DNA of 5,037 bases from Thermoplasmata archaeon. GTDB lineage: Archaea > Thermoplasmatota > E2 > UBA9212. How positions within the stretch are numbered: the stretch's first letter is position 1; each line of letters begins with the position of its first letter. Location: the NCBI GenBank assembly GCA_013329495.1, contig DUKC01000149.1:1-5037 (forward strand). Direction: 5' to 3'. Below the pieces are notes generated by a model, which worked only from the letters and a program-made list of their open reading frames with translations, was not told where the DNA came from and did not search any database. The translations under genes were made by a program, and so were the position numbers. Positions 1 through 5,009 of the stretch are shown piece after piece.

Positions 1-472
1 TGTCTCCTATGTATAGCACCTGCTTAGCCTTATCCAGATCTTTTTTGAGACTTTTGTACTCGTCAATGGCGAAATCAGTTTTTAGTACGTTTGTCATAGT
101 CTTCTCAACATCGTAACTGCTTGACACACCAAGATCGATGATGTTCCCTGCAATTGCAAGTTTGATTGCCGTCAACAACGGGTCTGCTGAGCTGGTTATC
201 ATTCGCTTAACTTTGGGGTACAACCTTTTGGCTGTTTCGTTGTCCCTCTGTTTTGCTTTTAGATAGGGATCGTCACAGTCTGTAATCTCTTTCACGATGC
301 TGTGAGCTTTCTTGGACAATTCCGCGGGCGTTTTGTCTAGAGATTCGCTGCTAAGATACTCCATCACCTTCCTCAGCACTTCCTCATGAACCTCTTCATC
401 ATCTGTAGCCATTCTTGCCGCTTCAAGAGCTTGTCGAAGGAAGCAAGGAATGCAATCCGCATAAGCTTTCAT
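1..472 (-). CDS. DUF89 / ARMT1-like metal-dependent phosphatase, N-terminal part (cut by window edge)
   Basis: The first 157 residues of a DUF89-family protein are visible. The N-terminus reads MKAYADCIPC, giving the Cys7-x-x-Cys10 pair typical of the prokaryotic DUF89 subfamily with an N-terminal CxxC. A helical region follows, with a DPY...K...N segment at about residues 68-78. The AIAGNIIDLGV stretch (residues 107-116) is a family hallmark. The visible part ends VLYIGD, and the next codon begins with A, as expected for the Asn of the metal-site GDNAGE motif. The active-site half lies outside the window. Known family members are metal-dependent phosphatases acting on sugar phosphates and phosphorylated or damaged metabolites; the substrate here is unknown. 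The ATG at 472 is fixed by a strong Shine-Dalgarno site. The gene is divergent from the 716-1282 gene. Family assignment is confident; substrate is not. Confidence 0.9.
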   Translation of the reverse strand, partial: MKAYADCIPCFLRQALEAARMATDDEEVHEEVLRKVMEYLSSESLDKTPAELSKKAHSIVKEITDCDDPYLKAKQRDNETAKRLYPKVKRMITSSADPLLTAIKLAIAGNIIDLGVSSSYDVEKTMTNVLKTDFAIDEYKSLKKDLDKAKQVLYIGD

Positions 473-476
473 GATA

Positions 477-483
477 CCCCTCC
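477..483 (-). promoter_or_regulatory. Shine-Dalgarno site of the DUF89 gene
   Basis: The minus strand reads GGAGGGG four bases before the ATG at 472, with GGAGG six bases before it. This fixes the start and implies that the transcript has a leader. Confidence 0.75.
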
Positions 484-519
484 AGAACCGACCTCGTTCA
501 TTATCCGATGTTAACCTTC

Positions 520-527
520 CTATTAAA
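520..527 (-). promoter_or_regulatory. Possible TATA box of the DUF89 gene
   Basis: The minus strand reads CGATAAG followed by TTTAATAG, resembling an archaeal purine-rich BRE plus TATA element. It lies about 50 bases before the ATG at 472, which would give a leader of roughly 25-30 bases carrying the Shine-Dalgarno site. The match is loose, and another AT-rich stretch lies just upstream (about 531-545). Confidence 0.3.
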
Positions 528-620
528 CTTATCGTTTTTACATTTTCGCTCAATTTTTTGATCAATGTCCAAGACAACCCGCAAACGAATAAGTCTAGCT
601 TAGTTGGCCTTAAACTGTGG

Positions 621-627
621 TTTTATA
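621..627 (+). promoter_or_regulatory. Possible TATA box for the 716-1282 gene (distal)
   Basis: The plus strand carries TTTTATA, the best TATA-like match in this divergent gap. Transcription would start near 650, leaving a leader of about 65 bases before the ATG at 716. That leader would include the direct repeats at 666-696. A weaker element, TATTTGTATGG (683-692), lies about 30 bases before the ATG and would instead give a nearly leaderless transcript. The gene has no Shine-Dalgarno site, which slightly favours the second option. Confidence 0.3.
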
Positions 628-665
628 CCTCCTCTCTTGTTTCCCCCAAAACTTGACACGTCATC

Positions 666-696
666 GTACGGTAAGAAAAACTATTTGTATGGTAAG
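666..696 (+). repeat. Pair of 10-base direct repeats in the promoter region
   Basis: GTACGGTAAG (666-675) and GTATGGTAAG (687-696) match at nine of ten positions and are offset by 21 bases, about two helical turns. They lie 20-50 bases upstream of the ATG at 716, where a regulator could bind both copies on one face of the DNA. A chance repeat cannot be excluded. Confidence 0.4.
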
Positions 697-715
697 GTCT
701 TTTGTTACAAAAAAA

Positions 716-1282
716 ATGGGAATTTTTTCTAAGCAATGGAACGAGAGATGCAACAAGGAATGGGGTAGGCTTGCACACCAAGCGGGACTAAGCTTTAGAA
801 AAGCATCTTTTCTGCGTTGGCCGAAAATGGAAGGCGAGTATAGAGGGCATGAAGTAAGCATCTCCTACGGAGGGTTTCGCGAGTACGGAGTCCCATTCAC
901 CACGATAAGATTAAATCTACCAAAACCTGCCGAATTTTCTCTAGCTGTGTATTGGTACAAGGCTTATTCAATGAGAAGCATCCCCCTGTCGATGAAAAAA
1001 AGTCTTTCCGTAAAAGAGATGAGGCTCACACGGGTTGAAAATCCTGAGTTTGATGAATTGTTTAAGGTAAAGGAAAGTGACGAAGCAATAACCCTGAGAA
1101 TAGTGGATCCGCCCCTTCAGAAGAAAATTCTAAGCTTGAAGAAACCATCCCTATTTTTCATGTTAATCCAAAAAAATAAAATAAGCTTGGAGGCTCCCGA
1201 CGCTTTCTTGGGAAATACAAAGCAGCTGAAATCGAGCGTTGATATTCTAGTAGATATTGCAGAGAAAGCACAAGAAATCTAA
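716..1282 (+). CDS. Unrecognised soluble protein, 188 residues
   Basis: I do not recognise a named family. The product has no signal peptide and no convincing membrane helix. It starts MGIFSKQWNE. A short basic helical N-terminus is followed by a probable beta-rich middle containing GEYRGHEVSISYGG and FTTIRLNLP (about residues 40-70). A later segment reads NPEFDELFKVKESDEA. This general pattern, a G-x-x-x-G-x-x-V strand pair then (D/N)-P-x-F-D-x-x-F-x-V, recurs in uncharacterised prokaryotic proteins as I recall them, but I cannot name them. The C-terminus is an amphipathic helix. The open frame continues upstream to 617. I prefer the ATG at 716 because the upstream part (QNLTRHRTVRKT and so on) looks like non-coding sequence and overlaps promoter-like elements. 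An in-frame ATG at 689 is an alternative. No Shine-Dalgarno site is seen, so leaderless translation is possible. The gene converges with the HAD gene. Confidence 0.75.
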   Translation: MGIFSKQWNERCNKEWGRLAHQAGLSFRKASFLRWPKMEGEYRGHEVSISYGGFREYGVPFTTIRLNLPKPAEFSLAVYWYKAYSMRSIPLSMKKSLSVKEMRLTRVENPEFDELFKVKESDEAITLRIVDPPLQKKILSLKKPSLFFMLIQKNKISLEAPDAFLGNTKQLKSSVDILVDIAEKAQEI

Positions 1283-1300
1283 TCCAGCCAGTGCTTCTAT

Positions 1301-1318
1301 ATTTCCCCCTTTTTATCC
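1301..1318 (+). terminator. T-rich terminator-like tract after the 716-1282 gene
   Basis: About 20 bases after the TAA at 1280-1282 the plus strand has a pyrimidine tract ending in CCCCCTTTTTA. There is no clear stem before it, which fits archaeal termination on U-tracts better than a bacterial hairpin terminator. Confidence 0.4.
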
Positions 1319-1360
1319 TAACGATTGCAAACCCCGCAAGCCATGTCGCAGCAGGCATAT

Positions 1361-1376
1361 CTTTTTCCCCTTTTTC
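1361..1376 (+). terminator. Second T-rich tract in the convergent gap
   Basis: Two T5 runs separated by CCCC form a back-up terminator-like tract for plus-strand transcription just before the end of the convergent HAD gene. The gap 1283-1380 holds no gene and no equivalent U-tract on the minus strand. The nearest minus-strand U-rich run is at about 1168-1183, inside the 3' end of the neighbouring gene. Confidence 0.3.
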
Positions 1377-1380
1377 TACC

Positions 1381-2121
1381 CTATTTCATTCCTATCAGCG
1401 AAACCAGAGATTCTAAGTCAGGAACTTTAATATCAGGTCTGCAATATGCCAAAGGTGTAGCACCTGGGTCTTTTTTACCTCTTCTTCTATCGATCCAAGC
1501 AGTCGAGAGACCCATGGACTTTGCCGGGATAATGTCGTGGTACATACTCTGTGCGACGTGCAGTATTTTTGCCGGAGAAATGTCCATCTTCTCAAGAGCA
1601 AACTCAAACATCCTCTTTGATGGTTTGTAGACCCTCGCTTGCTGTGAAGTAATTAGCCAATCAAACCTTGTTTTTAGTCGATCCACAGTGCGTGCAAGCA
1701 GATCATCATCAATGTTTGAGATGATCGCAAGTTTGAAACGTTTATTCAGCGTTTTCAAGGCTTCGATCGTGTCCGGGAAAGGATTCCACCCTTTCAGTGA
1801 GTCTGCGAGGCAGTCCAGCTCGTTGGCTTTTGGCTCAAATCCTTTTCTTTCTCCAAACTTCTCAACCACCCTTCTGAGAACCTCTCTGTAGCCGATGTAT
1901 TCTTGCTGTTCCAATTCCCGCTCAAACTCGGCGTATGATTCGAGAATCTCTTCATCAGGGCAGCCTATCTCTCAGCTCGAAAAGAGGGGTCTAAGTGCAT
2001 TTAGAATTCCATTCTCCCAATCAATCAAGGTTCCATAGCAATCGAAACTCAGAACCTCAAACCCCTCAAATTTTTGCATTTCACTCTGCTTGGACATGGA
2101 CAAAATTTTCATTCCTTGCAT
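1381..2121 (-). pseudogene. Haloacid dehalogenase type II-like HAD hydrolase, interrupted by one in-frame TGA
   Basis: Read through one stop, this is a 246-codon HAD-superfamily hydrolase resembling haloacid dehalogenase type II, a usual length for that group. Numbered from the ATG at 2121, motif I is FDCYGTLID with nucleophile Asp27. Motif II is ISNIDDD (Ser135, Asn136), motif III is the Lys of VYKPSKRMF (about Lys166), and motif IV is HVAQSMYHDIIPAKSMG (about Asp196). Codon 50 is TGA (1972-1974), after LRPLFSS and before EIGCPDEEIL, early in the cap region. The frame is unchanged on both sides, so this is a point nonsense change and not a frameshift. Any product restarted after the stop (for example from a TTG at 1914, 177 residues) lacks the nucleophile. 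Start 2121 follows a Shine-Dalgarno site; in-frame ATGs at 2112, 2097 and 2079 are alternatives, and 2079 fits the usual N-terminus best. Substrate unknown. It could be a recent pseudogene or a sequencing or assembly error. Confidence 0.8.
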
Positions 2122-2130
2122 ATTTTGTAA

Positions 2131-2138
2131 CCACCTCC
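2131..2138 (-). promoter_or_regulatory. Shine-Dalgarno site of the HAD gene
   Basis: The minus strand reads GGAGGTGG, close to the perfect anti-16S match, nine bases before the ATG at 2121. That is slightly long spacing but far better than for the later in-frame ATGs. Its preservation suggests the stop codon in the gene is recent. The gap 2122-2218 shows no convincing TATA box or terminator on the minus strand, so co-transcription from the upstream ADP-ribosylglycohydrolase gene is possible. Confidence 0.6.
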
Positions 2139-2218
2139 TTTTATCTTCTAGGTTGTATTACCAATTTTCCCGCCTATTGCGCAAAAGCACGAATCAAAGC
2201 TAAGACACATACTTTTTT

Positions 2219-3115
2219 TTAATCTTCTCTTCCTCCCTCTGTTTTTATTTGCCATAATTTGCCGGCCAGTTCTTCAATGTATTTTTTGTTTTCGAGTTTG
2301 TTTTTCCATCCCCCTGGAATGCCTTCCATACCCCAATAAGCTCCAGCAATTGCTCCGGTCATCGCTCCAATAGTATCCGTGTCGCCCCCTAAACTCACCG
2401 CGTACACCAGAGCTTCTTCAAAGCTTTTATTGGCTGAAAAGGAAAAGATAGCCGCTGGCACGGAATTGAAACCCTCAATCCCATTCCCTAACTCTCTCAC
2501 TATTTCTTCCCTTTCTTCTTTTCTACTCCATAATCTTTTCACACTCTTCAACTTTCTTTTATAGAGACCAACTTCTGTGAAATCAATCAATTTTTCTAAA
2601 AATAAGGGATCCTCTCTCACCGCTAAAGCCACCGCTCTCGCTTGCAAAGCCGCTCCTTCCATTCCCAATCGGTGGCAGTGAGTGATTCTGCTAGATCCGT
2701 AGGCCATCTCTTTCAATTGAACTGGATCATCATAGCAAAAAATACCGACCGGAGCTATTCGCATTGCTGAACCATTTCCAAACGACCCTCCAGGATATAT
2801 TTCTTTAGCAGCCTCTTCCCAGCTCACTCCAGATCTTATTAAATCAAAGATTCTAGGTGGACCAAATCCATAACCTCTCCAGGGTTCGGTATAATAATTT
2901 TCGACAAATTTCTTTGCCATATACTCTCCGTCAAACCCTTTATTTTCAATCAAAGATTCAGCCACTCCGATCATCATCGCAGTATCATCAGTATACCTCG
3001 GACTAATCTCTCTTACTTCTCTATGTCCCGGGAATCCCTCAATGCATGCTCCTAGAGAATCTCCTATTACGGTGCCAATTAAGCTTCCAATAAACTTTGA
3101 TTTGAGATCTTTCAT
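2219..3115 (-). CDS. ADP-ribosylglycohydrolase family protein (ARH/DraG-like)
   Basis: This 298-residue protein matches the ADP-ribosylglycohydrolase fold in length and motifs. The family hydrolyses ADP-ribose bonds on proteins or small molecules using two Mg2+ ions. Visible motifs are IGDSLGACIEG (17-27), YTDDTAM (41-47) with metal ligands Thr42-Asp43-Asp44, and GSFGNGSAMRIAP (110-122). Further on are SSRITHCH (141-148) and SLGGDTDTIGAMTGAIAGAYWG (241-262), with ligands Asp245, Asp247 and Thr248. Glu26 sits where ARH3-type enzymes carry a catalytic Glu. All key residues are present, so activity is expected; whether it acts on ADP-ribosylated protein, DNA, O-acetyl-ADP-ribose or another compound cannot be read from sequence. 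A highly charged insert (185-210, KRKLKSVKRLWSRKEEREE) is unusual. The ATG at 3115 is chosen over an upstream TTG at 3160 because of its Shine-Dalgarno site and the family N-terminus. It lies 116 bases after nnr and 97 before the HAD gene, all on one strand. Confidence 0.9.
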   Translation of the reverse strand: MKDLKSKFIGSLIGTVIGDSLGACIEGFPGHREVREISPRYTDDTAMMIGVAESLIENKGFDGEYMAKKFVENYYTEPWRGYGFGPPRIFDLIRSGVSWEEAAKEIYPGGSFGNGSAMRIAPVGIFCYDDPVQLKEMAYGSSRITHCHRLGMEGAALQARAVALAVREDPLFLEKLIDFTEVGLYKRKLKSVKRLWSRKEEREEIVRELGNGIEGFNSVPAAIFSFSANKSFEEALVYAVSLGGDTDTIGAMTGAIAGAYWGMEGIPGGWKNKLENKKYIEELAGKLWQIKTEGGRED

Positions 3116-3126
3116 CCTCCCTCTCC
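3116..3126 (-). promoter_or_regulatory. Shine-Dalgarno site of the ADP-ribosylglycohydrolase gene
   Basis: The minus strand reads GGAGAGGGAGG directly before the ATG at 3115. The first GGAG is seven bases from the ATG, ideal spacing, while the second GGAGG abuts the ATG and is too close to work. This supports 3115 over the TTG at 3160. Confidence 0.65.
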
Positions 3127-3179
3127 ATTTTGTAATATAATTATTGATGTCAATTTCCAAACCTTATCAAATCATCTAA

Positions 3180-3202
3180 TTTCTAATAAAAGCAATTAGA
3201 AA
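3180..3202. repeat. Perfect 8-bp inverted repeat between nnr and the ADP-ribosylglycohydrolase gene
   Basis: TTTCTAAT (3180-3187) and ATTAGAAA (3195-3202) are exact complements around a 7-base spacer. The site lies about 30 bases after the nnr stop and about 65 before the ADP-ribosylglycohydrolase start. As RNA the stem is AT-rich and weak and is not followed by a U-run, so a protein-binding site or RNA processing signal is as likely as a terminator. The rest of the 116-base gap also has a T/C-rich minus-strand stretch (about 3190-3210) that could serve as a weak archaeal terminator for nnr. Confidence 0.45.
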
Positions 3203-3231
3203 GAGAGACTTCTACCCTCCTCTTCATCTTG

Positions 3232-4818
3232 TTATATCAAACAGAAGCTTCCATAATAATTTTCGGAAATTTGGTCAAAATCCTCTCTGTAGTGTTTAAC
3301 CGCAAAAGGGAGATAATTCAATACGTCTCTAGCAACCATTCCATCTGATCCTATCTCTTTTGCAGCCAGATCTCCAGCCAATCCATGGATGAAAACTCCC
3401 GCTTGCACTGCCTCTTCCAACTTTAATCCCGAGCAAAACATGGCAGCAATGGTACCATTTAACACATCTCCGCTTCCTGCGGTAGCCATACCTGCCTTAC
3501 CTCCAGTAACTCCACTGACACTAATCAAAACTCTTTGGTCTGGATATCCAATCAAAGTGTGAGGCCCTTTCAAAACAATAATGGCATTTAATTCCTTAGA
3601 TGTTTGTTGCAAAATATCCACTTTGCTTCTTTCTACTTCAGTTCTTTCTCTTTTTGTAATTCTGGCCATCTCCCCAGAATGAGGAGTGAGTATGGTGGGC
3701 GCTTTCCTCCCTTTGATGAGCTCTACATCTTTGGCAATGGCTGTGATTCCGTCTCCGTCTATCAACAGCGGTTTTTCGATTTCTCTGGCTAACTCTCTTA
3801 CCAACTCCTGGGTCTCTTCGTTCAGAGAAAGTCCAGGCCCAATCATAACCATCCTCATTCTTCCGGATTGCTCCAAAAGCTCCTTTTTATTTTCTAGAGC
3901 AACACTTCCTGAACTTGTTTCCAGTTGGGGAAGAAAAACCACCTCCCTCCCTTCCTGAGCAAGAAACGGCACCTGAGATTTGGGACAGGCCAAATAGGAA
4001 TACCCTCCTCCTGCCTTAAGCATAGAATAAGCAGAAGCAATTGGAGCCCAATTGTAATTCGTCGCTCCAGCAATGAACAAGGCTGGTCCATAGCCCATCT
4101 TGTTTTTATTCGGGTCTCTCTCTGGAAGTGGATTGGGTTTAGGAACCTCGACTTTGATTGAACCTGGCTCGTAGAGAGAAGGCGGAAAAGATATGTGAGA
4201 AAGATAGAGCTTCCCCCCTCGCTCGTATCCAGGATAGAGCATATTCCCTATTTTAGGGAGGCCAAAGGTTGTAGTATAATCTGCTTTCACTGAGCATCCC
4301 ATGATCTCTCCAGTGTCCCCATTTATTCCAGAAGCAATGTCTACGCTGAACACAGGCTTGCCGCTCTCATTTATTAGATTGATTAAATCCCTGGCAGGTC
4401 CAGCAACGTTTCTCGTGAGGCCCGTGCCAAATATCGCATCCACCACGGCATCTGCACAGCAAATTTCAGCCTCCGCACACTCGAGAGATTTACCATCTTG
4501 AATCTCTATTTTTAGCCTCTGCAGCATCTCAAAATTCTTTTTTGCTGGGCCCTTTAGTCTAGATCGGTCGCCCAAGAGGAAGACCTTTGCATCCCCTCCA
4601 TTTGAGAGAATCTTTCTGGCAACGACGAACCCGTCTCCACCGTTGTTGCCGGTCCCAGAAAAAACAACAAACTTTCGATTTTTTATGCCAAGCTCTTTGA
4701 GCATCACAGAGCATACCGCGTCCCCCGCATTTTCCATCAAGATCTCTTGAGAGATGCCGAATTCTGCTGTAGCTCTTCCGTCCAACTTCCTCATCTCATC
4801 AATTCTGCTCACCTTCAT
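3232..4818 (-). CDS. nnr: Bifunctional NAD(P)H-hydrate epimerase / ADP-dependent NAD(P)H-hydrate dehydratase
   Basis: This 528-residue protein is a fusion of a YjeF_N epimerase domain and a ribokinase-like dehydratase domain, the usual prokaryotic arrangement. The enzyme repairs NADHX and NADPHX, hydrated forms of the cofactors. The first half interconverts the R and S epimers; the second dehydrates the S form at the expense of ADP (ATP in some eukaryotes). Epimerase domain (1 to about 220): LMENAG (27-32), GTGNNGGDGF (55-64), VDAIFGTGL (126-134), SVDIASGINGDTG (158-170) and KADYTTTFGLPKIG (178-191). Dehydratase domain (about 230-510): LFIAGA (247-252), LKAGGGYSYLA (267-277), IGPGL (326-330), LTPHSGEMARI (377-387) and AGSGDVLNG (447-455) with catalytic Asp451. 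The last 15 or so residues (DQISENYYGSFCLI) form a tail beyond the usual end. The ATG at 4818 is chosen over an in-frame TTG at 4833 because GGAGG lies seven bases before it. It is probably the first gene of the minus-strand cluster. Confidence 0.96.
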   Translation of the reverse strand: MKVSRIDEMRKLDGRATAEFGISQEILMENAGDAVCSVMLKELGIKNRKFVVFSGTGNNGGDGFVVARKILSNGGDAKVFLLGDRSRLKGPAKKNFEMLQRLKIEIQDGKSLECAEAEICCADAVVDAIFGTGLTRNVAGPARDLINLINESGKPVFSVDIASGINGDTGEIMGCSVKADYTTTFGLPKIGNMLYPGYERGGKLYLSHISFPPSLYEPGSIKVEVPKPNPLPERDPNKNKMGYGPALFIAGATNYNWAPIASAYSMLKAGGGYSYLACPKSQVPFLAQEGREVVFLPQLETSSGSVALENKKELLEQSGRMRMVMIGPGLSLNEETQELVRELAREIEKPLLIDGDGITAIAKDVELIKGRKAPTILTPHSGEMARITKRERTEVERSKVDILQQTSKELNAIIVLKGPHTLIGYPDQRVLISVSGVTGGKAGMATAGSGDVLNGTIAAMFCSGLKLEEAVQAGVFIHGLAGDLAAKEIGSDGMVARDVLNYLPFAVKHYREDFDQISENYYGSFCLI

Positions 4819-4823
4819 TTTGT

Positions 4824-4831
4824 CTCCTCCC
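4824..4831 (-). promoter_or_regulatory. Shine-Dalgarno site of nnr
   Basis: The minus strand reads GGGAGGAG, with GGAGG (4826-4830) seven bases before the ATG at 4818. The upstream TTG at 4833 overlaps this site, so it is unlikely to be the start. Confidence 0.75.
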
Positions 4832-4842
4832 AATGTTTCTTA

Positions 4843-4850
4843 ATTTATAG
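4843..4850 (-). promoter_or_regulatory. TATA-like element close to nnr
   Basis: The minus strand reads CTATAAAT, a near-consensus TATA box, but it lies only about 26-31 bases before the ATG. Archaeal initiation from it would fall at or inside the Shine-Dalgarno site, giving a leaderless message. It is more likely a secondary or chance AT-box than the main promoter. Confidence 0.3.
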
Positions 4851-4873
4851 TTTTTCTATGATTATTAATCCAA

Positions 4874-4897
4874 AGCCTGCTTTTATAAATTTAGGCT
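4874..4897 (-). promoter_or_regulatory. Probable nnr promoter: TATA box inside an inverted repeat
   Basis: The minus strand carries AATTTATAAAAGC, a good archaeal TATA box (about 4881-4889). Initiation about 25 bases on, near 4858, would leave a leader of roughly 40 bases containing the Shine-Dalgarno site. The box is framed by AGCCT (4874-4878) and AGGCT (4893-4897), exact complements, so a dimeric repressor bound here would block TATA recognition. The box is a reasonable call; its regulation is inferred. Confidence 0.4.
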
Positions 4898-4929
4898 ACA
4901 AATCCCGCCTTCGGTGCAATATTAAATTT

Positions 4930-4963
4930 AAAAGAGACAAGAACAACAAAACAAAAGAGAGAG
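4930..4963 (-). terminator. U-rich terminator-like tract for a minus-strand gene beyond the right edge
   Basis: Thirty-four bases of the plus strand contain no T, so the minus-strand transcript here would contain no A and be mostly U with C and G (CTCTCTTTTG, TTTTGTTG and so on). Such U-rich stretches without a stem are typical archaeal terminators. It would end transcription entering from the right, from the suspected transposon end, and insulate nnr, whose promoter lies just beyond it. Confidence 0.4.
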
Positions 4964-5009
4964 TTTTTTATGATCAGCTTCCGTCTGGTTGACTTTTAAG
5001 AATCCCAAC

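Noticed and set aside
617..715. N-terminal extension of the unknown plus-strand protein back to 617
   Set aside because: The added residues are basic and irregular, overlap TATA-like and repeat elements, and have no Shine-Dalgarno site. ATG 716 gives a normal-looking N-terminus.
1168..1183. U-rich minus-strand tract as terminator of the HAD gene
   Set aside because: It lies inside the coding region of the convergent gene, about 200 bases past the HAD stop. It is possible but unsupported, because A-rich coding sequence would look the same.
1972..1974. TGA read as selenocysteine or tryptophan in the HAD gene
   Set aside because: The position is in the cap region and not at the active site, no SECIS-like hairpin was seen, and Trp is encoded by TGG throughout the window with no other in-frame TGA in the genes.
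2213..2220. T8 run on the plus strand at the end of the ADP-ribosylglycohydrolase gene as a terminator
   Set aside because: It is an A-run in the direction of that gene's transcription, and no plus-strand gene precedes it.
3116..3160. TTG start at 3160 for the ADP-ribosylglycohydrolase
   Set aside because: ATG 3115 has a well-spaced Shine-Dalgarno site and matches the family N-terminus; the extension would encode that site.
3215..3222. Strong GGAGG-type motif on the minus strand just after nnr
   Set aside because: No start codon lies at usable spacing, and the frames beyond it close within a few codons, so it does not mark a small gene.
3604..4501. Plus-strand open frames opposite nnr
   Set aside because: They are antisense shadows of the nnr coding sequence, with no family motifs and no plausible ribosome sites.
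4896..4920. tRNA 3'-end-like fragment on the plus strand (CAAATCCCGCC resembles a T-arm)
   Set aside because: The 5' T-stem does not pair properly and no acceptor, D-arm or anticodon arm lies upstream. An att-site remnant is possible, but about 20 bases is too little to call.
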